A stretch of DNA of 64,000 nucleotides from Salvia splendens (GCF_004379255.2 NC_056050.1:15679514-15743513); one strand, 5' to 3'. Positions 1 to 10,897 are shown, counted from the first letter of the stretch. A program made the numbers and translations. Notes: generated by a model not told the origin, from the letters alone.

Positions 1-1721
1 GATCTATACGGATGGATCACAAGAATCTTAAGAACTTCTTTGAGCAGAAGGAGCTGAACATGCGACAACGACATTGGTTGGAGATCATGAAAGATTATGA
101 CTGTGGTATTCACTATCATCCGGGTAAGGCAAACGTAGTAGCTGATGCTTTGAGTAGGAAGAACCAACTTCAATTGGCTTATTTCCTAATGCAAGAGGAA
201 GCGTTGATTCGCGAATTCGACAGAATGAGATTGGAAATAGTAAAAGTGCCCGAGCCAGTAGAAGGACGAACAACGACGTTATTGATTGAGCCAGATTTGA
301 GAACCAAGCTCATAGAAGCCCAACGACGTGATGAGAAGTTGGAAGAATTACGTGTGAAGGTGAGAGCCGAGAAGCTTGATCATTACCGTGAGGAGGCAGA
401 TAATGCTTTGACGTACGATGGGTGATTGTGTGTGCCGAGCGATGAGACGCTAAAAGATGAGATTTTGAGCGAAGCACACGACATGCCTTACACTACACAC
501 CCCGGAAGCACGAAGATGTATCAAGATTTGAAGCATCGTTTTTGGTGGAATGGAATGAAAGGAGACGTAGCGTCATATGTGGAACGATGTCTAGCATGCC
601 AACAAGTGAAGGCCTTACACCAAAGGCCATATGGGAAGTTGCAACCACTCGAAATCCCCGAATGGAAGTGGAAGCATCTAGCTATGGATTTCGTGACGGG
701 TTTGCCAAAGTCACAGAAGTGCAACACTGCGATTTGGGTGATCATTGATCGACTAACTAAAAGCGCGCACTTTTTACCAGTTCGAATTACTTATGGCGCG
801 GACAAATTAGCGAAACTCTACGTGAATTAGATTGTGCGTTTGCATGGAGTGCCAAAGACCATTGTGTCCGACCGCGATACGAAGTTTACATCAAAGTTTT
901 GGATGAGTTTGCAACGTGAATTGGCACACAACTGAACTTCAGCACTACTTATCACCCGCAATCGGACGGACAGTTAGAGAGGACGATTCAAATGCTTGAG
1001 GATATGCTGCGAGCCGTTGTCTTAGATCGAGGGGAAAGTTATGAAACTGTTCTACCGTTGGTTGATTTCGCCTACAACAGTAGCTACCAAGCGACGATCG
1101 ATATGGCTCCGTATGAAGCCTTGTATGGCGGGAAGTGTCAATCCCACTTTATTGGGATGAAGTTGGCAAGAGAAGATGTTAGGACTCGACGCTATAAAGG
1201 AGATGACCGAAATTGTGCATCAAATCCGAGCAAGGATCAAGGAAGCTCAAGATAGGCAGAAGTCGTATCCTGACGTGCATCGAACGGAAATCAAATTTGA
1301 CGTTGGTGACAAAGTGTTCTTGAAAGTATCCCCGACGAGAGGAGTTGTGAGGTTTGGAGTGAAAGGCAAGCTGAAACCGCGTTTTGTAGGACCGTACGAG
1401 ATTATCGATGAAGTAGGTCCTGTAGCTTACCGCTTGGCGTTACCTCCCAGCTTTGGGAACGTGCACAACGTGTTCCATGTGTCACACTTACGCAAGTACG
1501 TGTTCGACCCCAAGCATGTGATTCATCAAGAGGAAGTGATCCTAACCCCCGACATGAGCTATGAGGAAAGGCCCGAGGCAATCCTAGATCGGAAGGTACA
1601 AGAGTTGCGAAATAAGTCACTAGCGTCCGTGAAGGTGTTGTGGAAACACCGTGGTCCCGAGGAAGCCACGTGGGAGTTACAAGATAAATTGAAAGAAAAG
1701 TTCCCCGAGTTGTTTATGTAA
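1..1721 (+). pseudogene. Gypsy pol remnant: RNase H end, integrase, chromodomain
   Basis: The sequence encodes the end of RNase H ([18 protein letters not shown]), an HHCC zinc-binding region (ending CLACQQVK), an integrase core and a C-terminal chromodomain-like tail (VKVLWKHRGPEEATWEL). Catalytic Asp residues are visible in AMDFVTGLP and IVSDRDTKF, and the Glu sits in LERTIQMLEDML. It is dead. TGA at 423-425 replaces Arg of DGRLCVPSD seen in the sister copy at 27.5-28.4 kb, TAG near 828 replaces Glu of YVNEIV, and frameshifts lie near 925 and 1150-1180. The product would process and integrate element cDNA. Confidence 0.9.
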
Positions 1722-1750
1722 AACGGTCAAATTTCGGGATGAAATTTCTG

Positions 1751-1765
1751 TTAAGAGCGGAAGGA
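1751..1765 (+). other. Polypurine tract
   Basis: The purine-rich stretch TTAAGAGCGGAAGGA directly precedes the LTR start TGTAACATCCC. It is the expected plus-strand DNA primer site. The same context (TTAAGAGGGGAAGGA) is found on the minus strand at 26988-27002. Confidence 0.8.
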
Positions 1766-2689
1766 TGTAACATCCCAAAAATTTATGATGTTTATTTAAT
1801 AAGTTGATTTGAAATTTCAATTATGAAACTTTTGTTTCTATGCGATTAAGGGAATTATGTGAAATAATTATCGTGGGTGATGTGGAATGAAGTGGTTGAT
1901 ATTTTTATATTTTCCAATGTGGGGAAATAATTTAATAGGATCATGCATATATTTTTCCGAGCCAATTCATTGGAACTTTCGGCCCTTCCTAATTTTTAGA
2001 AATAGTAATACATTTCTTGGATTTAATTAATTGTTTTGGGATATTTATCCAAATTAAATTCAAACCAAATTATCCTTAATTTATACAACATGGAATCCGA
2101 ACTCTAACCTATTCTTTTGGAGTTTTCAAAAAATCCCCTATTTAATAGGAGGATGAATTATTTTTCCTTGATTTAATTGGTTCCTTATTGATTCCCTTCT
2201 TTTTAATTAAATCCAATTAAATCATGTCACATTTTATTTCTTCACCCAAATTAAATTAAGAATTGAATTATTCCTTGTGGCTAATTAAGCCAATTTTCGG
2301 CCCCCCCTCTATTTTGTAGAGGAGATTATAATTGTTACCTAATTTATGAGAGTCTTTTCCTATAAAGAAACTACCAAATTTAAATCCTATTCTATTTAAT
2401 TGAGGATTTAAATAATTTTCTTATGCACACTCCTTGAATTTTCGGTCCCCTCATTATTTTTCCTGCTTGGAGATTTAATTTTTTTTGTTCCCTTGTTTAT
2501 GGAATATTCATTGTTTTATTTCCTAAATTGTGGATCAATTTCTCTCCAAGTAAATACCAAATAATTCCTTGTTAATTCTCAACCATAAATTTCGAAAGTT
2601 ATGCCTTCTTTTTAATTGTGGGATTTTAATTATTGGCCTCTATTTTATTCCTCCACAATTAATTAATTTTGTGGGATTAAACCTAGGAC

Positions 2690-2697
2690 TATATAAT
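2690..2697 (+). promoter_or_regulatory. LTR TATA box (family A)
   Basis: TATATAAT lies in GGACTATATAATCACC and is followed by a CT-rich leader of about 60 bases starting near 2737. Equivalent TATA-plus-CT arrangements occur in family B LTRs. Start site is inferred, not observed. Confidence 0.6.
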
Positions 2698-3224
2698 CAC
2701 CTAAACTAAACCCTAGCCCCCATTCCCTCAAAATTTTCGACACTCTCCTCTCTCCCTCTCTCTCTCACACGCCTCTCCTCTCCCACACAGATTCTCTCCA
2801 AAAATCATCCATTCAGTCCTTGTTCTTGCATCCGTTGAAGTTAATTTTCAAGAGTCTCCGACAAATCGCATCAATTCTTGTTTCTACCGATTCGTTTTCA
2901 TCAAGAAAGGTATATTTGATTCACTTTCCCTCAATCTTTTCATATAATCCTTGTTCTTGAACCCTACATGCATATAGTGAGTGTAGGAATGATAGATCAC
3001 AAAATTAATTGGTGGGAAAGTGTGTTTGCATGAGAACTTTGATAATTATGCGATTTTGATTGAGTTTATGTGAAGTTTGATTTGAATATTCGGTGAATGA
3101 TGTGAGTTTATGTGCAAAAATGATTATGAGAACCTTTTTTAGCATGATTTTGTGTTATAAGCATGAAAAATTGTATTTGGATGATTGAGGAAGAAACCCT
3201 AATTTCGAATTTGTGAGCCTGATA

Positions 3225-3780
3225 TCTGTGACGTTCGAACTGCATATTCTGATGTATAATTGACCTATCAAACGATCGAATTTTGATGTGAAAATTTTAC
3301 TGAGTAAATTTCAAGGTTTTTTTTCTGTGTCTCGTGTGAATTTCAGCCCTTTTTATCGAGAAATGGATTTTTAATAAATGTTTGAAGTTGACTGCGCAAT
3401 TCTGCCAGAAACTTGTATTCTCGCCCAGAAAGTTTCGTATTCTGTTTGACCGATCAAATAACCTCCGTTTGATGTGATTCTTAAACTAAATGAACATTTG
3501 AAGTGTCTTCTGAGTCTTGTAAAAATTTCAGACCGATTGGAAGTCGGATGAATTTATGGTGAATTTTTCAAATGAACTGCGCAATGCTGCCAAACTTTTT
3601 ATATTCCGACCAGAGAGTTGTATAAATATTTTGACTGACCAAATGCCATGATTTGAGTGTCAAACTTTAACTGAATGAACTTGAATGTGTCTACTGAGTT
3701 GTGACCAAAGTTTAACTTCATATGAGGTCGGATGAATTTTTGGTGATTTTTACAAACTAACCGTGCAGTTCTGCCAGTTT
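3225..3780 (+). repeat. Degenerate ~190-bp tandem repeats within LTR
   Basis: Three diverged units follow one another. Each has a GACC(A/G)A(T/C)CAAA-like element, a TTGATGTG..TTTTAACT stretch, a (T)GTGTCT(T)CTG stretch, an AATTTCAG stretch, a (GG)TCGGATGAATTTTT stretch, and ends with CTGCGCAGTTCTGCCAG or a variant (near 3395, 3580 and 3775). The same units occur in family B and C LTRs. Confidence 0.75.
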
Positions 3781-5020
3781 TGTTGTTATGTGAAAATATC
3801 ACTTGTTGCTAAGTTTGATGAACTATATGATGCATGTATGATTTGGGAAAGTATCCTATGACGTGATTATGTGTCACACGTTGAGAAATATTATGGCATG
3901 TTTTTCCTTATGTCGATGAATGATGGGATGGTTAATTTAAGGGAAACGATAAAAAGGAACAATAGGACATGCATGATAACATAAGTTTATGGAAAGCTGA
4001 TTGTGTTGTCATTGGCAATGGTGATTGAGTATACGTGAGCTCGAGGAACGAGAGTTGCATAAGTTGGAATTTTGTTGTTAAGCAATCGAGGTGGGCTTTC
4101 TTTTCAAACCTCTTTATTTTCCGAAAATATTACGTGGTGTTATAAGGGTGGTTTAACTGTTATGTCATGCCATGTTTTTGTTTGTGAGATTGTTGCCTGA
4201 TGCCTAGTTCGTCCGAGCTTGCTCCGTTAGGCTATAGGGCTGTGTTGTGAATGAATTCGGGTCTGAGTAGGGCCGCAAACCCTATCAGGCTGTGTACATT
4301 GGTGGGATCGTGAGCCGTCCTTGCTAGTCGGCCGGTCTCGTGGGCGAATAGTGTGGCCACACTTTCGTCGCACTGTGATATGATGATTGTGATTGATGGA
4401 ATGATGTGAAAAGTGGGGAGATAAATTGTCTGGCCAGACTTGAAATGTTTTTGTGTTCTCGTGATATTTCTTACTACATATAAAACTCGAGATCACTGGT
4501 ATGGATGACATAACTAATATAAAATGTTTTCGGCATGAGCCCATTGTGTACAACAAGTACTCAGCCCTGCATATTATTTTTCTTATGTGCAAGTTGAGCG
4601 GGATGTTGCGGAGGATGTTGAGTTGGCCTTAGGATGCGTTGTGTCTTCATACATAGGCGTTATCCTTGACTCTCTTTAAACCTTATTTCCGCTGCTATGT
4701 TTTTTTTTTTAACTATGTTTCACTACTTTAATCTTTTCCGTACTATGTTTGAGTATGTTTTGGTTGTGTCAGGCTTGAAACGAGTATTTACAATGTTACT
4801 TGAAAATGATGTCTCCCGCTCTTTAAACTAAATATTTTCTTAGGAGTTGATTGAGTTTTAATATTTATTGTTTCTCCGCTGCTTCTTTTAAAAGTGTTTA
4901 TCTTAAGTCGTTTTTATTTAATAGTAAAATTATAACTTTAAGCTTCTTTAAAACAAAAAAAAAGTTTTTCATCCTTTAAGTTAATTAAGTTTTCATAAAA
5001 GGCTATCCTTGCATGTTGTA

Positions 5021-5067
5021 TCACGATCGCCGCGTTTGTAGTACGCCTAGTATGGGCGGTCGTGACA
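5021..5067 (+). other. LTR-terminal hairpin (family A)
   Basis: TCACGATCGCC at 5021-5031 pairs with GGCGGTCGTGA at 5055-5065 over 11 positions with one U-G wobble on the sense strand, enclosing a 23-base loop. It lies 2 bases from the LTR end. The same arms occur in the other family A LTRs. Confidence 0.65.
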
Positions 5068-5826
5068 GCCCCCTAAGAGGGACTACTCTCGTGGGCCACC
5101 TCAACAGAACAAGGCGGCTGCCGATAGAGAAGGAGTGCCGTGACCTCCAGATCAGTCTCTAGCCGCATCCTTTGTGGCTGGTAGATAACCGGAGGCCCCA
5201 CAGAGGTAGCCTCATGCGAGGCATGCCACAAAGAGACTTCCACCGGAGGTGAGCCAGCCATTGCGCCACGAGGGACGCAACAAGAAGAAGGCGGTCTCAG
5301 AGACGGCCCCTAGCTCTGTCCTCTTCCCAAGGTCTTCTTTGGCAGCTGCAGAGGGTCACAAGTTGCAGAGGACGATGGCTTCGTCGTTCCTAAGAAGAAG
5401 AATAAGATCAAGAGTGCAGCTAGTCACGAGAGGTATCGAGAGAAGCACCTGGAGAAGAAATGAGCGATAGTCTCCTTGACGAGGACCGTATCAGATGGAG
5501 AGGGACAGCATGGAGCTGAGGCGGATAAGTCCTCCACAGAGAGTGAGCGGGGCTCTAGATCTCTCGCACCTTCTCTCAGACTTGGCCTCGGGTTCGGCCC
5601 ACTAGCCATGGTGGTGCATGACAACAACATGTTTGGGGCCCTACAGGATCCCTTTTCATATGAGGATGCGCCTGATGTTGATGAGCCCCATGATTCGATG
5701 ATGACTGACATCTTCCCCAGGAAGATTCACTTCACGGAGACAGTGATTCAGTACCTAGGATCCACTTCCCCTCCCAAAGAGGGTTCACAGAAGAGGGCGA
5801 GGCTGTCGGCCTCGGGAGCTCGCTGA
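5068..5826 (+). pseudogene. LINE ORF1 C-terminal remnant
   Basis: Short broken reading frames lie upstream of the endonuclease, where plant L1 ORF1 (RNA-binding, Gag-like) would end. The best frame, 5476-5826, encodes about 116 residues rich in Ser, Glu and Arg and ends just before the endonuclease start. No CCHC knuckle is visible. Identification rests on position only. Confidence 0.5.
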
Positions 5827-5833
5827 GTTTCCA

Positions 5834-6605
5834 ATGTCTAGCCATTTCATGATCTGGAATGCCCAGGGGATAGTGAACGCTACTACCCAATGCACTTTCA
5901 AGAATATGATCGATATGTATAGTGTGTTGTTTGCCTCAGTGCTTGAGCTTCAGACAGATCCCCAGCCTTCTTTCTTTAGTAGGTGCTTTGGGTTGCAGTT
6001 TAGGTGTTCGAACACAAACGGCAAGATTTGGATCTTCTCTCACAGGGATTAGCAGGTCGATGTGATTGACGACTCCGAGCAGGTCCTTCATGTCCGAGTT
6101 TCTGCAGCTATATTCCCGTTTTCGATCTATATCTCCGTAGTGTACGCTAAGTGCTCCAGAGAGGGGAGATATGATTTGTGGAGTAAGCTCAGAGACATCT
6201 CCTTAGCTACTGACGGGGCACCCTGGCTTGTTGGAGGAGACTTCAACACCTTCTTGTTTGAGGAGGAGAGACGGGGCAGTACGACAGATAGGCACAGAGA
6301 GATGATGGACTTTGCTGACGCAGTTGCAGATTGCCAGCTTCTGGATCCGGGGTTCGATGGGCCACCATTCACGTGGATGAAGAGTAGGCTATGGGAGAGA
6401 TTGGATAGAGTTCTTCTTGGAGAGCACTGGACGACCGTCTTCGCAGCCACCAGGGTGACTAATTTGCCTAGGATATCGTCAGATCATGCCCCTTTACTAG
6501 TGCGTTGTCAGCTCACTACACAGATTCCGAGGCCTTCCTTTAGGTTTCAGAATATGTGGGTTCGCCATCAGAATATTTTAGGCGGCAGACACAGGGTTCT
6601 TCGGT
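5834..6605 (+). pseudogene. LINE AP-type endonuclease
   Basis: The protein starts MSSHFMIWNAQGI, matching the WN(V/C/A)(R/Q)G(I/L) opening of plant LINE endonucleases. It continues with a VVYAKC strand, the GGDFN catalytic motif (about 6235-6249), a WERLDRVL stretch and SDHAPLLV (about 6479-6500), which holds the catalytic Asp-His. A TAG at about 6050 and a frameshift break it. The enzyme would nick target DNA to prime reverse transcription. Confidence 0.85.
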
Positions 6606-7540
6606 ATGCTTAATCTTCAGTTCAAACTCAGCAGAGTCAAGAGTTTTCTCAAAGGATGGAATAGGGAGTTCTTTGGAAACATCTTCGAGATGCTGAGGGA
6701 GGCAGAGGCGGCAGTAGCTGCCGCACAAGCGGCTTACGACGGGGATCCTTCGGGTACCCATAGGAGTGAGCTTAGCCGATGCACCGCTCTCTATGTACTC
6801 TTCACTAGGATGGAAGAGGATTTCTGGAAGCAGAAGGCTGCCATTCGATGGGCGGCAGAAGGCGAAAGGAATTCCAAATTCTTCCATGGGTGGGTACGAC
6901 AGAAGAGGGTGAAGTCCCGGATTCATGCCATTCAGGCAGGCGGCCAGACTCTCACGTCAGAGGAGGACATCAGACAGTTGGCGGTTGGCTTCTTCTAGCA
7001 GCTGCTCACGACAGATGTTGAGCACTTGGAGCAGCCGGACCTTGATCTCCTACGCAGTCTTCCAGAGTCAGTGGACCGCGAGGGCCTCTGTGCAGTCCCC
7101 GACTCAGATGTGGTGAGAGCGGCGGTCTTTGGCATCAGTGGTGACAGCGCTTCAGGACCGGATGGTTTCTCCTCTCTGTTTTTCCAGCACTGTTGGGACA
7201 TCGTGGGAGCAGAGGTTGTGGCCGCTGTGGAGGACTTCTTCTTAGGAGCTCCTATGCCCCGCAGCTTCACGGCCACGACCATCATTCTCTTGCCGAAGAA
7301 GGCAAGCCCGACGACCTGGGTGGAGTACAGGCCGATCAGCCTTTGCAATGTGACCAACATGATCATTACCAAGTTTTGACATCGCGTTTGGCGCCGCTGC
7401 TGCCTCGGGTACTGGCGCCGAACCAGAGCATTTTTGTCAAGGGTCGCTTGCTTAGTGATAATGTGCTCCTGGCTCAGGAATTGATTCATGATATCAGCCT
7501 CATGATTCATGAGGGACTTGGAGCAGATCATGGCTAGGTT
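6606..7540 (+). pseudogene. LINE reverse transcriptase, N-terminal half
   Basis: The sequence encodes the pre-RT helix region (LKGWNREFFGNIFEML, then AEGERNSKFFHGWVRQK), then FGISGDSASGPDGFSSLFFQ, ILLPKKASPTTWVEYRPISLCN and, in a shifted frame, LAPNQSIFVKGRLLSDNVLLAQE. These are RT blocks before the palm. Stops lie near 6997 and 7377, with a frameshift near 7375. After about 7510 it jumps to the region past the palm, so the catalytic (F/Y)xDD block is absent. Confidence 0.87.
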
Positions 7541-8230
7541 CTTTTGGGGCCCGGTTGGGGAGTAGAGGAAGATTCACTGGGTTAGCTGGAAGAAAAAGAT
7601 TTGCTTGCCGTTGGATGAGGGAGGCCTTGGCATCCGTCGTTTTCGTGAGCTCGTCAAAGCTTTCAGCATCAAGCTCTGGAGAAGATTTCTTGCGCAGGAT
7701 TCTTTATGGGCACAGTTCACCATGCGCAAGTATTGTTTCCTTGCTGGTCGTGCTTTCATTTCTCCTTACTCTGTGCATGATAGCCCTATCTAGCATCGTC
7801 TCACAGACATTAGGGGTCAGGTTCATGGTCTCATTCGGTGGTCCCTCGGCGAAGGGCAGATTAGTGTCTGGGATGAGGTGTGGGTCAGGGATCTCCCCCG
7901 TAGGACCTATTGTCTGCCTGGGACTGATCTTCCTGCTGTTGAGGTTTCTAGGTTTTGGCATGATCATACTTGGCATTTTGATAAACTGCATGATTATTTG
8001 GCTTTGTATGGTGTGCCTTTGCATGTGTTGGATCTTATCAGGGCAGTTCCGATTGAGGTGGGCAGGCGGGATGTGATGCGATGGAGCCTCACTGGCGATG
8101 GCGAGTTCTCGACGGCCTCAGCTTGGGAGCTCATCCAGACACGGTCCCCTAGACATTTCGAACTTCGCATGGTTTGGAATGCTGGGCTGACCCCGACCAT
8201 TTCTATCTTCATCTGGCGCACACACATTCA
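7541..8230 (+). pseudogene. LINE RT C-terminal and zinc-binding region
   Basis: The sequence resumes at MARFFWG and KIHWVSWKKICLPLDEGGLG, the conserved segment after the palm of plant L1 RTs. It runs through WDEVWVRDLPRR and MRWSLTGDGEFSTASAWEL to SIFIWRTH, the region preceding the zf-RVT Cys/His cluster. Stops at about 7564 and 7791 and frame changes break it. The 8230-8500 stretch is a degraded linker that still contains an IPCLVYWFIWTERNRCKHRG-like segment. Confidence 0.82.
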
Positions 8231-8489
8231 CACGTGCACTGATATTGCACTTAGATTTGGATTTTGGTGGAGGTCCTCTCACAGGGCTCCCACCTTGCAC
8301 ATCAGTTTCATCATTCCTTGCTTGGTATATTGGTTCATTTGGACGGAGAGGAATAGATGCAAGCACCGCGGCGTTTCTTTTCGTTCTTCCCATGTTATTT
8401 GGCAGGTGATTCGGCATTTGCGGATTCTTGTGGCGGCGGGTGTGCTAGTCCCCCTTCATTAGTGCGGTTGCACCCCTACTATCGACTTC

Positions 8490-9039
8490 ATGGCTTCAGT
8501 TCCTCCTCGCTGGCAAGTTCTGAGGTCTTTGAGCGTGCTTTGGCATCCACCCGACGATCCTTGGGTGAAACTGAACATATATGGGGCCTTTTCTACCTCG
8601 ACGGGACAGGCTGGTGGTAGGGGAGTGGTTCGTGGTTCAGACGGCCTTTTGCACGCCCCTTGTAGCTGCTTCGGCCTTCGAGGCGGAGCTTCTAGCTCTT
8701 CTTCATGGGTTGATGATGGCTATGGAGTTCTCATCACAGGTTTGGGTCGGGATGGATGCAGCAGCAGTGGTCGCAGTGTTCACTTCAGGATGGAGGGGAG
8801 CAGCGGACGTGAGACATCATATGGCTCGCATTCGCATGTTGCTCTCACAGATACAGGTTCGGTTCTCTCACATACACCGAGAGGGTAACCGGGCAGCAGA
8901 TTTTCTAGCAGGTAGGGGGGTTCAGACCCCTGCCATCCTTTACTATGATGCAGATACAGCGCCTCGGTACTTGAAGTCACTTGTGAGGATGGACCAATTG
9001 GGCTATCCGAACTTCACATTCAGATATCGAGATGGATGA
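8490..9039 (+). pseudogene. LINE RNase H domain
   Basis: The RVT_3-type RNase H is split over two frames. The first, 8490 to about 8660, has WVKLNIYGAFSTSTGQAGG. The second, to 9039, has AFEAELLALLHGL, VWVGMDAAAVV and FSHIHREGNRAADFLAGRG. Glu, the second Asp and the His/Asp pair are visible. The first catalytic Asp, normally in LN(T/V)DGA, is Tyr in LNIYGA. One frameshift lies near 8660. Confidence 0.85.
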
Positions 9040-9335
9040 TTGTTATTACATTTGGTTTTGGTTTTTGATGTATCATCTTTGTACTTCCATTGGGATTGGC
9101 CTTATCTTGGTCATCACCCATGTACTTATCATGTTTTATCTTTCGTTCTTTAGATGGATAGTACCCGGTCTGTGGGGATATCTTAGGATCTATGTTAGCA
9201 GTTTGGTATGTTTCTCTTCTTCTTCTGGATCAAGTCACTTTTGGGCTTGGTCTATGTATGATACTATGTTGGTTTTGATATAGACATGTTGGGGGTCCGC
9301 CTAACCCCCTGCCGTGATGGTGTTTGAGAAAAAAA
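9040..9335 (+). other. LINE 3' UTR and A-rich tail
   Basis: This noncoding tail is T-rich. It contains a GC-rich inverted element (GGGGGTCCGCCTAACCCCC) about 20 bases before a short A run. I place the tail end at 9335 because the following bases (TGTGGTGTTCGGACAGTAGG) match family B LTR internal sequence at 12790 and 30944. Confidence 0.75.
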
Positions 9336-10116
9336 CTTGTGGTGTTCGGACAGTAGGTTCCGATGAGTGTTTGGCCAAACAAACGATCTTATTTTGGCAC
9401 GAATTTTTAACTGAGTGAAATTTTAAGTGTTTTCTCTGTTGTTTCAAAATTTCAGCCTCGTTTGAAGAAAGATGAATATTTAACGAATTTTTCAATTAAC
9501 CTGCGCAGTCCTATCAGAATTTGTATTCTCGGCCAATGAGTTTCGTTTTTGTTTTTGACTGACCTAAATATGTTATTTTGGTGTGGATTTTTAACTGGAT
9601 GAACCATGATGCGTCTTCTGTGTGGTGACCAAATGTTAGCTTCAAATGATAGTGGATGGATTTTTAATGATTTTTACAAAACGCCTGCGCTGTTTTGCCA
9701 GATTCATGTCTTGATTGAAATAGTCTTGTTGGCAAGTTTTGAATGAAATACATGATACATTTGTGAGTAAGAACTTATCCTATGATGTGATTATGTGTTG
9801 AACGTTGCTGCATGCCAAAGGGTTCGTATCGTTTATGATGGTGAACGTTGGGATGGGAAATATAAGAAAACGGTGAAAGGAACGATACGACATGCATGAG
9901 TAATGTGTTGATAGAAAACTGATTGTGTTGTATTATGTGGTTATGATGTTGATAAGGGTTGTTGTACGTACGTGGGTACGAAGAGCAAGGATTTCAATAA
10001 AGTTGTGATCCGTGTTTGTAAGCAATCGAGGTGGGCTTTCTTTACTAAAACTCTTTTACATTTCAAAATTATGATACTGGAGGTATAAGAGTGGTTTAAA
10101 GTGTTATGTCATGCCA

Positions 10117-10260
10117 TGATTGTTTTGATGTTGAGATTGTTGCCTGATGCCTAGTTCGTTTGAGCTTGCTCCGTTAGGATATAGGGCTGTGATTGTTTTG
10201 ATGTTGAGATTGTTGCCTGATGCCTAGTTTGTTTGAGCTTGCTCCGTTAGGCTATAGGGC
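10117..10260 (+). repeat. 74-bp tandem duplication in family B LTR
   Basis: Two copies of a unit containing GATTGTTTTGATGTTGAGAT, TGCCTGATGCCTAGTT and TTGAGCTTGCTCCGTTAGG follow one another with few differences. The 3' LTR carries the same duplication at about 13562-13705, so it predates this element's insertion. Confidence 0.85.
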
Positions 10261-10835
10261 TATGTGTGAAATTAATTCGGGTCTGAGTAGGGCGGCAAAC
10301 CCTATCAGACTGTGTACACTGGTGGGATCTGGAGCCGTCCTTGCTAGTCGGTCGGTCTCGTGGGCGAATAGTGTGGCCACACTTTCGTCGCACTATGGTA
10401 AGAGGATGTGATTGATTGATTGTAGAGAAAGTGAGGAGATTGTTTTGACTGGCCAGTCTACGCAAATGTTTTGTGATACTCGATGATATTCTTTTCTAAA
10501 ATGTTAAAAATCGAGTTCACTGTGGTATGGATGGCATAACTTTTATCAAATATTTTGGCTTGTGTCCACTGAGTATGTCAAGTACTCAGCCCTGCATATG
10601 TTTTCTTTATGTGCAGGTTGAGCACTGATGTTGCGGCGGATGTTGAGTCGAGCCTTAAGAAATTCCGGATGCGTCGTGTCTTCATACATAGGCGTCTCCC
10701 AATGACTCTCTAGACACCTTTATTCCGCTGCCTTGTTTCGAATCGTTCTTGATAAAGTCTTTTGAAGCTTTGTTTAAGATGTTGTCTTTCATTGTTTTCC
10801 CCTTCTTTTTCCCCGCTCCTTAGTCCCTTCCCTAG

Positions 10836-10880
10836 TCACGATTTCCCTGTCTTTACTATCCTTAGTAAGGGCGGTCGTGA
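10836..10880 (+). other. LTR-terminal hairpin (family B)
   Basis: CTGTCTTTACTA (10847-10858) and TAGTAAGGGCGG (10863-10874) pair over 12 positions around a TCCT loop, three being U-G wobbles in the sense RNA. Outer arms TCACGA (10836-10841) and TCGTGA (10875-10880) also pair. Family C has the same loop with compensatory stem changes. Confidence 0.7.
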
Positions 10881-10885
10881 AAAAG

Positions 10886-10897
10886 TGGTATCAAAGC
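10886..10897 (+). other. Primer binding site, initiator tRNA-Met type
   Basis: TGGTATCAAAGC lies just after the 5' LTR end and differs at one base from the canonical tRNA-iMet complement TGGTATCAGAGC. Confidence 0.85.

Larger units (their letters stand above)
1..5067 (+). mobile_element. Family A Tekay-type Gypsy element, 3' part
   Basis: This is the 3' portion of a chromovirus-type Gypsy LTR retrotransposon, cut by the window start. In order it holds the end of RNase H, integrase with a chromodomain-like tail, a polypurine tract and a 3.3-kb LTR. Motifs and LTR ends match the minus-strand element at 23850-38651, so both belong to one family. The LTR ends directly on LINE sequence at 5068, which suggests insertion into that LINE, but the other flank and its target duplication lie outside the window. 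Tekay clade is inferred from long LTRs and the chromodomain tail. Confidence 0.9.
1766..5067 (+). repeat. Family A 3' LTR
   Basis: The LTR runs from TGTAACATCCC to GGTCGTGACA, about 3.3 kb. It contains an AT-rich U3, a TATA-like box near 2690, a CT-rich stretch, a tandem-repeat region near 3230-3780, a block shared by family A and B LTRs near 4250-4380 (containing GTGGCCACACTTTCGTCGCA, also seen in part in C), a conserved TACTCAGCCCTGCAT block near 4558 and a terminal hairpin. It pairs with minus-orientation copies at 23850-26987 and 35623-38651. ORFs on either strand here are chance. Confidence 0.9.
5068..9335 (+). mobile_element. L1-type LINE, internally deleted
   Basis: This is a non-LTR retrotransposon of the plant L1 type with ORF1 tail, AP endonuclease, reverse transcriptase, RVT-type zinc-binding region and a C-terminal RNase H. 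It ends in a pyrimidine-rich 3' UTR, a CG-rich palindrome-like block near 9292-9312 (GGGGGTCCGCCTAACCCCC) and a run of A at 9329-9335. The 5' side stops at the family A LTR. The 3' side abuts family B LTR sequence in mid-LTR, so the LINE probably inserted into that LTR. It cannot be functional because the RT palm is missing. Confidence 0.88.
9336..10882 (+). repeat. Family B 5' LTR, 3' half
   Basis: It is near-identical to 12783-13996 over the shared part and continues through the TACTCAGCCCTGCAT block to GGGCGGTCGTGA at 10880. The last two bases of the expected ACA end appear as AA. The front half is missing because the LINE sits at its left edge. Confidence 0.85.

Noticed and set aside
4227..4592. 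121-codon minus-strand frame recurring in LTRs (also near 10247, 13692, 24260, 36033)
   Set aside because: It recurs only because the LTR block recurs. Reading frames differ between copies and there is no protein-like conservation.
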